Assembly (NCBI GenBank): GCA_000964245.1
Contig: LANB01000001.1
Location: forward strand, 3,165,501-3,229,500
DNA from: Cellvibrionaceae bacterium 1162T.S.0a.05
Lineage (GTDB): Bacteria > Pseudomonadota > Gammaproteobacteria > Pseudomonadales > Cellvibrionaceae
Length of the DNA stretch: 64,000 nt
Reading direction: 5' to 3'
Part shown: positions 27,173 through 35,996 of the stretch, one piece after another
Layout of the letters: each line of letters opens with the position of its first letter
Position numbering within the stretch: position 1 is the stretch's first letter
The notes under the pieces: model-generated
The model's database searches: none
What the model was told of the DNA's origin: nothing
The model's input: only the letters and a program-made list of their open reading frames with translations
Translations under genes and position numbers: made by a program

Positions 27173-28024
27173 TTATTTTTTAGATAGAATCACCAGAGCA
27201 ATACCGCCAAGAATTGCCAGTGATGCCAGGATCAGGCGAAGCGTGAGACCTTCACCCAGGAAAATGATGCCACCTACGGCGGAGATGGGTGGCACACTCA
27301 ATTGAATGGTTGCGGCCTTGGTTGCGTTTAAATAGGGGAGTGCCGCATACCAGATTGCGTAGCCGATACCGGAAGATAAAATGCCGGATGCCATGGCGTA
27401 AATCACGCCGAGAGAATCCATCGACATATCCTTGAGGAAAAATACACTCAACACCAGCGCAATGGGTGCTGCTCGCAAAAAATTCCCGGCAGTGACCACG
27501 GTCGGGTCCGTACTGCTTTTTCCCCTTAAGGAATACACACCCCAGGCCGCACCTGCCAGCAGCATCAACATTGCCCCCTGTAAAGGCGGTGCAGACAACC
27601 CGGGAAGTAACAAACCAACCAGCCCGGAAAATGCGAGACACAAACCGGCAATTTGTGTAAGGAGGAGGCGCTCACCCGACCAGATTCCGTAGCAAATCAT
27701 GGTGAGTTGAACGGCACCAAAAAGCAGCAGGGCGCCGGTTCCTGTCGACAGGGTGATATAGGCAAATGAAAACGCAGCGGCGTAAATAAATAGTGCGAAG
27801 GCGGAAATCCAGTTCCCCCGCGCTAAATTTTTTTCGCGCTCAAAATAATTTCGCTGAATGACCACAATTAACCAAAGAGCGAGAGCACCAGACACCAAGC
27901 GAATCGAAGTGAAACTGGCAGCATCAATTTCCGTTTGCCGCAGGGCTATTCTGCAAAAAATGGTATTGCCCGCGAATGCGAGCATGGCGAGGCTGGTAAG
28001 AAAACCCAGGCGTATTAGCGACAT
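27173..28024 (-). CDS. DMT superfamily (EamA) transporter
   Basis: A 283-residue inner-membrane protein with ten predicted helices in two EamA halves (residues about 5-135 and 145-280). Typical segments are AGNTIFCRIALRQTEIDAASFTSIRL, GAAWGVYSLRGK, and SGIGYAIWYAALPYLNATKAATIQLSVP. The ATG at 28024 is taken; an upstream in-frame TTG would add six residues. Substrate unknown. It converges on fmdB. Confidence 0.88.
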   Translation of the reverse strand: MSLIRLGFLTSLAMLAFAGNTIFCRIALRQTEIDAASFTSIRLVSGALALWLIVVIQRNYFEREKNLARGNWISAFALFIYAAAFSFAYITLSTGTGALLLFGAVQLTMICYGIWSGERLLLTQIAGLCLAFSGLVGLLLPGLSAPPLQGAMLMLLAGAAWGVYSLRGKSSTDPTVVTAGNFLRAAPIALVLSVFFLKDMSMDSLGVIYAMASGILSSGIGYAIWYAALPYLNATKAATIQLSVPPISAVGGIIFLGEGLTLRLILASLAILGGIALVILSKK

Positions 28025-28108
28025 AAAAAACTCATTGCGCAAGAACTGTCAGGTTTTTGCATAAGCAACTTGTTGAGTATTGCTCATGTGAAATAAACTA
28101 TACAGGGT

Positions 28109-28501
28109 CTATTTTTTTCTACTACTGCCCTGTAAACACCAGAGTGTGGCCGGTTCGATAATGTCAAACACCCGTGTTTCCCAACTGCTTCCTGTTAACT
28201 CAGAAATATACTGGTAAGACTCACCGAGTGAACGTGTGAGTTTATCCGTAGCGATTACCGCGACCTTAAATTTTTTTTTGACATAAGAACGTTGCACATC
28301 AACAGAGCTGAGTTTGATGATGTCTTCATTGGTAAATGGCGAGAGGTCTGCATCGCTGAAATCATAAATACCGTAATCGATTTTCGGGTAGCGCTCGTCA
28401 GCATAACATTCCCGATCACTGGCAAAAATGATCTCCAGAGTCACTACGCCGGTGAAGCGAACAAGAACACCATTTTCAAACCAGTCGATTGTATAAGTCA
28501 T
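28109..28501 (-). CDS. Hypothetical protein, 130 residues
   Basis: Begins MTYTIDWFENGVLVRFTG and has the alternating strand/helix pattern seen in SpoIIAA-like/STAS-like proteins (about 120 residues, DYGIYDFSDADL in the middle), but I do not recognise a family with confidence. No signal peptide or membrane segment. It stands alone between a DMT transporter and an SSS transporter, with about 215 bp of AT-rich sequence upstream that holds no other gene. Confidence 0.6.
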   Translation of the reverse strand: MTYTIDWFENGVLVRFTGVVTLEIIFASDRECYADERYPKIDYGIYDFSDADLSPFTNEDIIKLSSVDVQRSYVKKKFKVAVIATDKLTRSLGESYQYISELTGSSWETRVFDIIEPATLWCLQGSSRKK

Positions 28502-28716
28502 AAAAATTCTTGGAGATTAGGAAAGAAACAAACCCGCTGAGTGATTTTGATAAGAATCCCGGAAAATAACAAGCGCTAGTATAATTATAGCCCAAAATTT
28601 TTGAGTGTTCTGAAAAGAGCTGGCAATGTATTTTTTGTTTGGCGTAAAAATTGGTCTGTGTCTGGTTTTTTCTGCTAACTCAAATCGATCACCTGGAGCC
28701 AATTACCCGCAACCTC

Positions 28717-30351
28717 TTACGTGAAACCAATAAAATACAAACCGCAAAATAGCGCACCAAACCAGATAAACAAAATAGAACTGGCTTTATACCAGTTAAT
28801 TTGCGCTTCCTTTGTAAGATATTGGCGTACAGCGTGTTCATAAAGTTCAGTATTCGGTGGCATGTGTAATTGCCCTTTTTTCTGAAAGGCCAAGGCAAGT
28901 AGCCATGCGCTGCAAAAGCTAATAACAAATCCCAATACGTTCCACCACAACCACGAAAGTTGTGGTAGAAATAACCAACAAAGTGCATTCACAACAATGC
29001 CGATAATAAGCCCGCTAATCGCATGTGTACCTGCAACGGAATAACAAAAAAAACCAAGTGCAAAAACAGCGAGAATAGGGCCATTGGCGAGTGAGCCAAT
29101 TTTATTGATGGCCTCAAGTACGGTGGGTGCAATATCACTCACATAAAAGGCCATGGTTAATGTAACAGCGCCCCAAATAGCGGTGATTACGCGAGAGTAA
29201 ACCAGCTCTTTGGCTGCAGTCCATTTTCCATGATGGAATCGCCTGACAAAATCCTCCATGGTAGTGGCGCTTAGCGAGTTGAGCACAGAATCCAGTGACG
29301 ACATCGCCGCAGCGAAGAGTGCAACCAGACTCAAGCCAACCAAGCCAATGGGCAGGGATTGGATCATGTAGATGGGGACAGCAAGATTCAACTCAGGCTG
29401 CCCATTTTTGTTTGGCAGATTTTCGATAAAGCCGGGATTTTGGCTGGCATAGACGGCTATGCCGACACCGACGAAGCAATAGAGCATAACCAGAGGGAAA
29501 CGCAAAAGACCATTAATCAGCAGCGCTTTATTGGTCGTATCGATATCGCGTGTCGACAGCTGGCGTTGGACCTGGCTTTGATCACAACCATAGTAGGAAA
29601 CATAGAGAAATAAACCACCAAATAACATGGGCCAAAAAGCAAAGGTTTCGCCATCGCCCAGTCCATGGTGAGAAAAATCCAGAGGCACCGAACGTTCTTC
29701 ACTGAACTGGCTCCACATTGCAAACAAACCGTTATTGGCGTCGAGTAAATTTAAAAAAACCAATATCAGCATCAATACCAGTACCAGCAGTTGCAGCACG
29801 TCACTGTATATAACACCACGAATACCGCCCATTACATCGTAAATAATCGTGAATAAACCGAGAAGTAAAACCGATGCCACAAAACCGAGACCAGTGATTA
29901 ACTCAATCACAATGGCGATACTGTAAACAGTCACTGCGGTTGCAAATGCTCTGACAAAAAGGAAAAGCCCGCTAAGTACCAGACGTGTTTTCAGGTCGAA
30001 CCGTTGTTCGAGATAAGCATAGACCGACACAAGTTTCATATGTCGAAACAGTGGCATGACGAACAAAATTAAAATAATCATGGCAAGAGGCACAGCTAAC
30101 TCATACTGTAGCCATACCAGACCGCCCCCAGCGGCAAAAGCGACAAAAGCGGGCGCACCCAGAATGCTGTTGGTTGAACATTGAGTTGCCATAATGGAAA
30201 GGCCAACTGGCCACGCACCAATATTGCGACCGCCAACATAGTAGTCTTCGCGGTCAGTTTGCCCGCGAGCCAGCCATGCAGCCAAAGCTAACATCCCGAT
30301 GCAATAGCCCAGAATAATTGCCCAATCAATACTTGTGATTTGCCCAGTCAT
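28717..30351 (-). CDS. Sodium:solute symporter (SSS family)
   Basis: A 544-residue inner-membrane protein with 13-14 predicted helices. SSS hallmarks are DYYVGGRNIGAWPVGLSIMATQ near helix 2, VMGGIRGVIYSDVLQ, and the sodium-site region ALFAAAMSSLDSVLNSLSA. The profile is of the SMCT/SGLT-like solute transporters, but the substrate (sugar, monocarboxylate or other) cannot be assigned. No operon partner is evident. Confidence 0.9.
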   Translation of the reverse strand: MTGQITSIDWAIILGYCIGMLALAAWLARGQTDREDYYVGGRNIGAWPVGLSIMATQCSTNSILGAPAFVAFAAGGGLVWLQYELAVPLAMIILILFVMPLFRHMKLVSVYAYLEQRFDLKTRLVLSGLFLFVRAFATAVTVYSIAIVIELITGLGFVASVLLLGLFTIIYDVMGGIRGVIYSDVLQLLVLVLMLILVFLNLLDANNGLFAMWSQFSEERSVPLDFSHHGLGDGETFAFWPMLFGGLFLYVSYYGCDQSQVQRQLSTRDIDTTNKALLINGLLRFPLVMLYCFVGVGIAVYASQNPGFIENLPNKNGQPELNLAVPIYMIQSLPIGLVGLSLVALFAAAMSSLDSVLNSLSATTMEDFVRRFHHGKWTAAKELVYSRVITAIWGAVTLTMAFYVSDIAPTVLEAINKIGSLANGPILAVFALGFFCYSVAGTHAISGLIIGIVVNALCWLFLPQLSWLWWNVLGFVISFCSAWLLALAFQKKGQLHMPPNTELYEHAVRQYLTKEAQINWYKASSILFIWFGALFCGLYFIGFT

Positions 30352-30448
30352 AAGCTTCTACGGTCAGTATCTGTCTTAACCCTAACAAATTTTTCGTAAA
30401 AAATATCTCTTTAAAAGGTTTTTGATTTTTGAAGTAGAGCGAAACAGA

Positions 30449-30721
30449 TCAGGCCTGGTACAAGGTATAAGCGCCAACAGCAATAAACCCAAAGCCTGCC
30501 AGATAATGCAGATATTTCGCATTGATATAAGCAGATAACAGTGACCCGGCGAGTACACCCAGTGCTGTTGCCATAATAAGAGCAGCCGATGCCGCGATGA
30601 AAACAGTGTATTTACTTACCTCTTTATCTGCGGCAAATAACATGGTGGCTAATTGGGTTTTATCGCCAAGTTCTGCGAGGAAAACAGTAACAAAAATGGT
30701 AGCGAAAATTTTCCAATCCAC
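30449..30721 (-). CDS. Single-domain GDT1/UPF0016 (TMEM165-type) membrane transporter
   Basis: A 90-residue membrane protein with three helices and the family motif AELGDKTQLATM, which lines the cation site. Most family members carry two such domains; a protein with one must pair with itself or with another subunit. UPF0016 proteins in bacteria (MneA) export manganese, so a Mn2+ role is likely but not proven here. The gene is preceded by about 180 bp with strong RNA-like secondary structure (separate entry). Confidence 0.85.
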   Translation of the reverse strand: MDWKIFATIFVTVFLAELGDKTQLATMLFAADKEVSKYTVFIAASAALIMATALGVLAGSLLSAYINAKYLHYLAGFGFIAVGAYTLYQA

Positions 30722-30780
30722 GGGAGCTCCCTTTTTACCGGCAAAATATATTTTAAGTTGGTAGGCACGAAACAGAAGAA

Positions 30781-30901
30781 GGCTTGTTCACAAATAGTGA
30801 AAGTGAACGTTCTTGCCTTAACATTAACAGGGCGGCCAGACCCGGATTATAACCGGGTTAGGTGTTTTCACCTACACGGCCTTCCGGGCGGCGACCCTGT
30901 T
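30781..30901 (-). ncRNA. Structured 5' leader candidate of the GDT1-type gene
   Basis: Read on the minus strand, AACAGGG (30895-30901) pairs with CCCTGTT (30826-30832), enclosing TAGGTG-AAAA-CACCTA, ACCCGG-TTATAAT-CCGGGT and a GGCCG/CGGCC pairing. A second hairpin closer to the gene uses GTTCAC and GTGAAC (30783-30812 region) inside AAGGC/GCCTT. Manganese-sensing yybP-ykoY riboswitches are common before this gene family, but I cannot find the GGGGAGUA element of that class, so this is either a different RNA or a palindromic insertion. Confidence 0.4.
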
Positions 30902-30975
30902 TTAACTTTTTTTAGTGTTTCATGTTTTCTTTCTGTATTTCAAGTTTGATTGTTTCAAGTTTGATTGTTCAAGCT

Positions 30976-32460
30976 TCATTCCAGTGCTAGCCAGTTTGGG
31001 TCAGCGTGTTGGTAATCTCCTGTTGTTCTGCGAACAGCTTTTGTTCCATCTGCCCAGATTGTCCATATGTGGTCAAAATTTCCATTCGAAGCACTTGAAA
31101 CATTTGAAGCAAAAGCAATCAGTTTGCCGTCGGGCGACCACTTGGGCGTGTATTGACTTAATGGCAGCGGGTAGTAGGGGTTGAGTGCGCGAACATTTCC
31201 ACCGGTGGCGTTAACGAGGTAGAGGTCGCTAAAGATGGTTTCTGCACTGCGGATAAACACAATGGTGCTGCCATCAGGTGACCAATCTGGCTCGTCGTCA
31301 TAGCTGTCGGGGTCAAAGGTCAGCTGTTGTTTGTCGTTACCGTCTTCATCCATGGTCCAGAGATGATTGTTACCATTTTCCAGGCTCGAGTAAACAAGAC
31401 GGTATTTGCCGTTTACAGTTGTGGGTGACCACGCGGGCGCACTGTGTCCCATATGAGGCTTGTCTGCCGTTAAATTCTGCAAATTACTGCCATCGAGATC
31501 AATTACAAGTATTGCCGAGGCTTCGCCTTCTACCCAACTGCGAAAAGCAATTCGTGATCCATCCGGTGACCAGGCAGGCTGCTCATTGCGAGCGGCTAAA
31601 GTCACCAGTTGTATTAGCCCCGTTGCATCGCGATTAACAACGTAGATGCGGCTTTGCCAATACGATTGCCCATCAAACTGACCATAAACGACAAAAGCGA
31701 TTTGCGATCCATCAGGCGAGGGGCTGGCGTGATTAACCTGGCGATTCGGCGGGAATACGTTTTGCTCGTCGTGTACAACAGGATTGATGTCGAGTTGGTA
31801 CAGCTGTGACATCTCTCCGGGCTCAGCTTTACTGTAAATAAGGGAATAAGCGTAATTCGCAATGACCTGGATGTTGCACATGGCTTCACGCCCGTCAATT
31901 TTGACTTTAACGGTGGCGTTACCTGCGCGTAAGGCAGTGACCTTTCCGTCAGGAGCAACTTCAACATAAGCGGGGGCATCACTACTCCAGATCACACCCC
32001 GGCCCAGGACTTCTTCGTCGTTTTCGTCGTAGGCGTGTGCACTCAGGCTGAAGCTTTCACCTTCTTCCAGTGTTTGCGCAGTGCTATTCAATTCAACGCG
32101 TACCACTGTTTGTAAGGGTAGCGAAACAGTAATTTCCGCACGGTCGGATTTACCCTCAGCAAACACGCGGATAAAACTGCTACCTTCGGCGTGAGCGGTT
32201 ACAAGGCCTGTAGCACTAACACTGATTTTTGTTTCATCACCACTTTGCCATTGAAGGGTTTTCCCGGTGAGTGGCTGGCCATTACTATTTTTTGGTACAG
32301 CGCTAAACTGATAGCTTTGACCCACGTTAAGGCTGATATCAGCCGGTGCAATTTCAATACTGTGAACAGCTTGTGGCGTGGGGTTCTCATTGCCCGAACG
32401 ACCGTCACCACCGCAAGCAGCCGCCAGTAGCACTAACATGCCAACTAACAGCGTCTTCAT
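30976..32460 (-). CDS. TolB-like beta-propeller lipoprotein with bacterial Ig-like domains
   Basis: A 494-residue exported lipoprotein: signal with lipobox VLLAAAC (Cys16), two Big_2-type immunoglobulin-like domains (about 35-115 and 118-200: LNVGQSYQFSAVPKNSNGQPL, GLVTAHAEGSSFIRV; GKVTALRAGNATVKV), then PD40/WD40-like propeller repeats (SPDGSQIAFV, SPDGSRIAFRS, SPDGSTIVFIR, SPDGKLIAFAS). It is likely an outer-membrane or periplasmic binding protein; no ligand can be named. It is preceded by 484 bp without an intact gene. Confidence 0.85.
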   Translation of the reverse strand: MKTLLVGMLVLLAAACGGDGRSGNENPTPQAVHSIEIAPADISLNVGQSYQFSAVPKNSNGQPLTGKTLQWQSGDETKISVSATGLVTAHAEGSSFIRVFAEGKSDRAEITVSLPLQTVVRVELNSTAQTLEEGESFSLSAHAYDENDEEVLGRGVIWSSDAPAYVEVAPDGKVTALRAGNATVKVKIDGREAMCNIQVIANYAYSLIYSKAEPGEMSQLYQLDINPVVHDEQNVFPPNRQVNHASPSPDGSQIAFVVYGQFDGQSYWQSRIYVVNRDATGLIQLVTLAARNEQPAWSPDGSRIAFRSWVEGEASAILVIDLDGSNLQNLTADKPHMGHSAPAWSPTTVNGKYRLVYSSLENGNNHLWTMDEDGNDKQQLTFDPDSYDDEPDWSPDGSTIVFIRSAETIFSDLYLVNATGGNVRALNPYYPLPLSQYTPKWSPDGKLIAFASNVSSASNGNFDHIWTIWADGTKAVRRTTGDYQHADPNWLALE

Positions 32461-32704
32461 TTTGTATACCTCGAAAAAAGGGTTAGGGATAGGAACAGAA
32501 ACCTGGTAAGGCGAGATACAGGAATTGTAAAACCAGGCAGCGCGATCTTACTCCTAATTTCAGGAAATAGAAGATCGCGTAAAAACAGAATTGTAAAAAA
32601 GTTTAAATAAAAGCTGACTGGATTGTAATTGTATTAGTGCCAAATATTCATGACAGTGTTGAAACCAGGACTATATAAAGTGGCATGTTTAAGACTTACG
32701 ATGA

Positions 32705-32911
32705 ACGGTTAGCATCGAAGACAAATCCCTTTTAACCACTGAGGCATACAGCGTACTCGCAGACGCGCTCGCAACGCGAATTAACGCGCGGGGATTCAGT
32801 ACCCAGAACATCATCACTCTGGGTGACAGCCTGACTGTGGGCCAGGGAGAAAGTCAAGGTTATCCCGAGTACCTTGCCGAGCGGCTCGGCAAGGCTATTG
32901 TCTTTCCTTAA
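32705..32911 (+). pseudogene. Remnant of an SGNH/GDSL hydrolase (N-terminal fragment)
   Basis: The frame open from 32705 to the TAA at 32909-32911 encodes NIITLGDSLTVGQGESQGYP and EYLAERLGKAIVFP, the first block (GDSL, catalytic Ser) of TesA-like SGNH esterases. There is no ATG, no ribosome-binding site and nothing of blocks II, III or V after the stop. The stretch 32461-32944 otherwise holds no gene. I read it as a decayed lipase/esterase start. Confidence 0.6.
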
Positions 32912-32944
32912 GGTGCAAGTAGCCCGCAAGAGTAAATAACCGGG

Positions 32945-33280
32945 TTACTTCTTCTTACCAGCGGTTTGCTTACGTTTGCACTCTGATGCTGTTACGGCCA
33001 CCACGGTACCATCAGGCATTTTGCACTGAATTTTTTGCGGAGCGGCCGGCGCTGCAGCTGCCGGGGTAGGTGAGGGAGCGGCCGGAGCGGCGGGTTGTGC
33101 ACTGACGCGCTTGGTATTGTCTTTTTTGGCGTTACTTCCGCCCAATGGTTCGTTATCCAGAGGCGCTTCCTCCTCCACCGGCGCTTCGAACACCAAGGTG
33201 CCAGCCATTGCTGGCATCGAAAATACGAGAAGTAGGGGGAGTATAAGTAATAGGGGTAGTACAAATTGGCCGATACGCAT
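32945..33280 (-). CDS. Small exported Ala/Pro-rich protein
   Basis: The ATG at 33280 follows CAGGAGTGAAGAC, giving 111 residues; the frame is open further upstream without reason to use it. A strong signal peptide (LPLLLILPLLLVFSMPAMAG) is followed by an acidic stretch, an Ala/Pro-rich linker (AAPAAPSPTPAAAAPAAP) and a C-terminal basic part with two cysteines (IQCKMPDGTV, SECKRKQ). No family recognised. Confidence 0.65.
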   Translation of the reverse strand: MRIGQFVLPLLLILPLLLVFSMPAMAGTLVFEAPVEEEAPLDNEPLGGSNAKKDNTKRVSAQPAAPAAPSPTPAAAAPAAPQKIQCKMPDGTVVAVTASECKRKQTAGKKK

Positions 33281-33429
33281 TGTCTTCACTCCTGCTTTGG
33301 ACTGATAGAATGACTTTACAGCATATATGTCGGTGCGTCTTTGGAATCGGTTCAAAGTTTTACCGACCAAGCGGTTTACAGATTAGCGGGAATACTAGGG
33401 CATTTGAGATAGACTAAACCGAGGGCCGC

Positions 33430-33888
33430 TTAGTCCGCGCCGCGCTCACTGCGCGCGGCGTGCTTTGCTCGAATAAAATCACCGTGGGCAACGTACAGTA
33501 AATCTGAAACCTTGCGGATAATATATTCTTCGTACTTATCCAACTGGCCATCGGCATACGCGATATCCCACATGGCTTTGACGAGATCAAATTTTTCCTG
33601 ATTATCAAAATGGTCGTTGACCAAACGCGTGAATTGATAGGTGGAGCTGGCGTCGTCTTTTTCTTGTTGTGCCAGGTTGGTCAGTTCCGCACATTCCTCG
33701 GCACTGATATCAAATTTGTTTTGCAGGATGCCTTGCATGGTTTCGAATTCGCGCGCATCGAATTCCTGATCGATGGTGGCGACCTCTATAAGGAGAGCGG
33801 CACAGGCCAACTGACGTTTATGCTCGTCAAGCTGGCCCGCGCTTTCTTCGATTTCAGTTTCGAAGAATTTTTTTATTGCTGCAATCAC
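33430..33888 (-). CDS. TerB-family (tellurite resistance-like) protein
   Basis: A 152-residue cytoplasmic, all-helical protein with the TerB pattern: ACAALLIEVATIDQEFDAREFETM near residues 28-50 and the duplicated LVKAMWDIAYADGQLDKYEEYIIRKVSDLL near 100-130, both with acidic metal-coordinating positions. Isolated TerB proteins occur widely; tellurite resistance is not implied without the other ter genes, which are absent. It is 18 bp downstream of transaldolase on the same strand. Confidence 0.85.
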   Translation of the reverse strand: MIAAIKKFFETEIEESAGQLDEHKRQLACAALLIEVATIDQEFDAREFETMQGILQNKFDISAEECAELTNLAQQEKDDASSTYQFTRLVNDHFDNQEKFDLVKAMWDIAYADGQLDKYEEYIIRKVSDLLYVAHGDFIRAKHAARSERGAD

Positions 33889-33906
33889 GGCAAAGGGATT
33901 AAAAAA

Positions 33907-34836
33907 TCAAGCCCTGGATTTCAGGTAGTTTTCGAGGTTGACCTGGTCGGCAACGAAACCGCGAATGCCTTGTGACAATTTTTCAGTCGCCATGGCATCT
34001 TCGTTGTTACTGAAGCGGAATTGCGCTTCGTTTTCGATCAGCTTGTCGATGGCCTCGCCAGTGTTCTCTGGTGTCAATACACGCTCAAGTTTGCCTTCGT
34101 CTGCTTCAAGCTCGCCAAGCAATTGTGGGCTGATAGTCAGACGGTCACAACCGGCGAGCGCTTCGAGTTCACCGGTGTTGCGGAAGCTTGCGCCCATCAC
34201 AACGGTGTTGTAGCCGTGTTGCTTGTAGTAGTTGTAGATGCGGGTAACAGAAACTACACCCGGGTCTTCGAGGGGAGCGTATTCTTTCTTGTCGGTATTG
34301 GCTTTATACCAGTCAAGAATACGGCCAACGAAGGGCGAAATCAGAAAGGCACCGGCGTCGGCACAAGCCGCGGCTTGGCTGAAGCTGAACAACAAGGTCA
34401 GGTTACAATTGATGCCTTCTTTCTCGAGGACTTCGGCTGCGCGAATGCCTTCCCAGGTGGAGGCCAGCTTGATCAGTACGCGGCTCTTGTCGATGCCAGC
34501 CTTATCGTAAAGCTCGATAAAGTGACGAGCCTTGGCAATCGATGCTTCGGTATCGAAAGAGAGGCGTGCATCCACTTCGGTGGAAATACGGCCGGGAATG
34601 ATTTTCAGAATTTCGCAGCCAATGGCAACGGCGAGATTATCGCAAGCGTCAGCAATCGAAGAGGAGCTGGCAACGGTACTTTTAACCAGTTCGTCGTATT
34701 GCGCCATTTGAGCGGCTTTGTACAGCAGGGACGGGTTGGTTGTCGCGTCCAGCGGCTTGTACTTTTTCATGGCTTCAATGTCACCGGTGTCGGCAACAAC
34801 GTCTGAATACTGTTTCAGTTGCTCAAGTTTGTTCAT
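33907..34836 (-). CDS. tal: Transaldolase
   Basis: Pentose-phosphate pathway enzyme moving a dihydroxyacetone unit between sugar phosphates. The 309-residue protein matches E. coli TalB in length and has [13 protein letters not shown] at the N-terminus, the Schiff-base lysine in [13 protein letters not shown], and [19 protein letters not shown]. The start is the ATG at 34836. A TerB gene follows on the same strand. Confidence 0.96.
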   Translation of the reverse strand: MNKLEQLKQYSDVVADTGDIEAMKKYKPLDATTNPSLLYKAAQMAQYDELVKSTVASSSSIADACDNLAVAIGCEILKIIPGRISTEVDARLSFDTEASIAKARHFIELYDKAGIDKSRVLIKLASTWEGIRAAEVLEKEGINCNLTLLFSFSQAAACADAGAFLISPFVGRILDWYKANTDKKEYAPLEDPGVVSVTRIYNYYKQHGYNTVVMGASFRNTGELEALAGCDRLTISPQLLGELEADEGKLERVLTPENTGEAIDKLIENEAQFRFSNNEDAMATEKLSQGIRGFVADQVNLENYLKSRA

Positions 34837-35020
34837 AACGTGTGTTCGTCTCTAGTAGTCTTTTCAATAGTCTGTTCAAGGGTTGCTGTTATTCGCAAAG
34901 CCGGGCTGGGCTTGTATTTTTGGGGAGGTTGTTGTGTCAGCCCGTGAAATGGGCGGCTATTGTAGCAAAGTCGTTTTGATTTTGCTGTCAGAGCCTGAAA
35001 AGCTCGCCAAAGCCGCGGAA

Positions 35021-35995
35021 TCAGTGGCGGAGCAGCGCGAGGGCATCCTTGAATACGCTGAGGCCTGCACCGGGCCGTGTGGCATTCTCGCTAAGGTGGC
35101 GACGGAAGAGGCGAGCGCCTTTTTGCCCGTTAAATAGCCCCAGTACATGGCGAGTAATATGGTGTAAGCGCGCGCCTGCACGGGTTTCGACTTCGATATA
35201 GTCACTCAGTGCATCGGCTGCCGCGAGGCGTTCTGCGAAGCCCCCTTGTGTTGCGCCAAAGAGCTGTTCATCAACCGCGTTCAGCAACCAGGGGTTATGG
35301 TAGGCCTCGCGGCCAATCATCACACCGTCCACCGTCTCAAGCAGGCTTTGGCATTGCTCCAGGGTGGTGATGCCGCCGTTGATGACGATGTTCAACTGCG
35401 GAAACTCCTTTTTCAATTGGAAGATCAGCTCGTATTTCAGAGGCGGAACTTCGCGGTTCTCCTTTGGGCTCAAACCCTTTAGCCAGGCTTTGCGTGCGTG
35501 GACGATAAAGGTTTCACAACCCGCATTGGCCACCGTACTGACGAAATGCCGCATGTCCTCGTAATCTTCCATATCGTCAATGCCGATTCGGTGCTTCACT
35601 GTAACGGGAATGGCGCAGGAGGTCATCATGGCCGCGACACACTCCGCGACAAGTTCGGGTTCGGCCATCAGAACCGCCCCGATCTTGCCACTCTGCACAC
35701 GATCACTGGGGCAGCCACAATTCAGATTCACTTCGTCGTAGCCCCAGGCTTCAGCTAATTGTGCACACTGCGCAAGAGCCGCGGGTTCACTGCCACCGAG
35801 CTGCAAGGCGAGGGGTTTTTCTTCGTCGTTAAACAGTAAGTGTTGTTTTTGATCGCCGTGAATCAAGGCACCCGTGGTTACCATCTCGGTATAGAGGCGG
35901 GCTTCTTTGGTGAGTAAACGCCAGAAGTAGCGGCAGTGGCGGTCACTCCAGTCCATCATGGGGGCCAGGCAGAAACGGTGAGAACGAAAGGGCAT
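35021..35995 (-). CDS. dusA: tRNA-dihydrouridine(20/20a) synthase DusA
   Basis: FMN enzyme reducing uridine 20/20a in tRNA. The 324-residue protein starts HRFCLAPMMDWSDRHCRYFWR and contains the catalytic-cysteine block NLNCGCPSDRVQSGKIGAVL and the GVMIGREAYHNPWLL region typical of DusA. The start is one base downstream of the stop codon of the preceding CDF transporter gene, so the two are tightly coupled. Confidence 0.94.
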   Translation of the reverse strand: MPFRSHRFCLAPMMDWSDRHCRYFWRLLTKEARLYTEMVTTGALIHGDQKQHLLFNDEEKPLALQLGGSEPAALAQCAQLAEAWGYDEVNLNCGCPSDRVQSGKIGAVLMAEPELVAECVAAMMTSCAIPVTVKHRIGIDDMEDYEDMRHFVSTVANAGCETFIVHARKAWLKGLSPKENREVPPLKYELIFQLKKEFPQLNIVINGGITTLEQCQSLLETVDGVMIGREAYHNPWLLNAVDEQLFGATQGGFAERLAAADALSDYIEVETRAGARLHHITRHVLGLFNGQKGARLFRRHLSENATRPGAGLSVFKDALALLRH

Positions 35996-35996
35996 A

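Noticed and set aside
30815-30910. Integron attC-like site
   Set aside because: The ends AACAGGG/CCCTGTT are inverted, but the flanking bases do not match the RYYYAAC/GTTRRRY core sites and no integron cassette is nearby.
30722-30920. Known yybP-ykoY manganese riboswitch
   Set aside because: The context fits but the conserved GGGGAGUA element is not found on the transcribed strand.
34021-34806. Plus-strand open frame of 261 codons
   Set aside because: It is the complement of transaldolase and results from codon bias in that gene.
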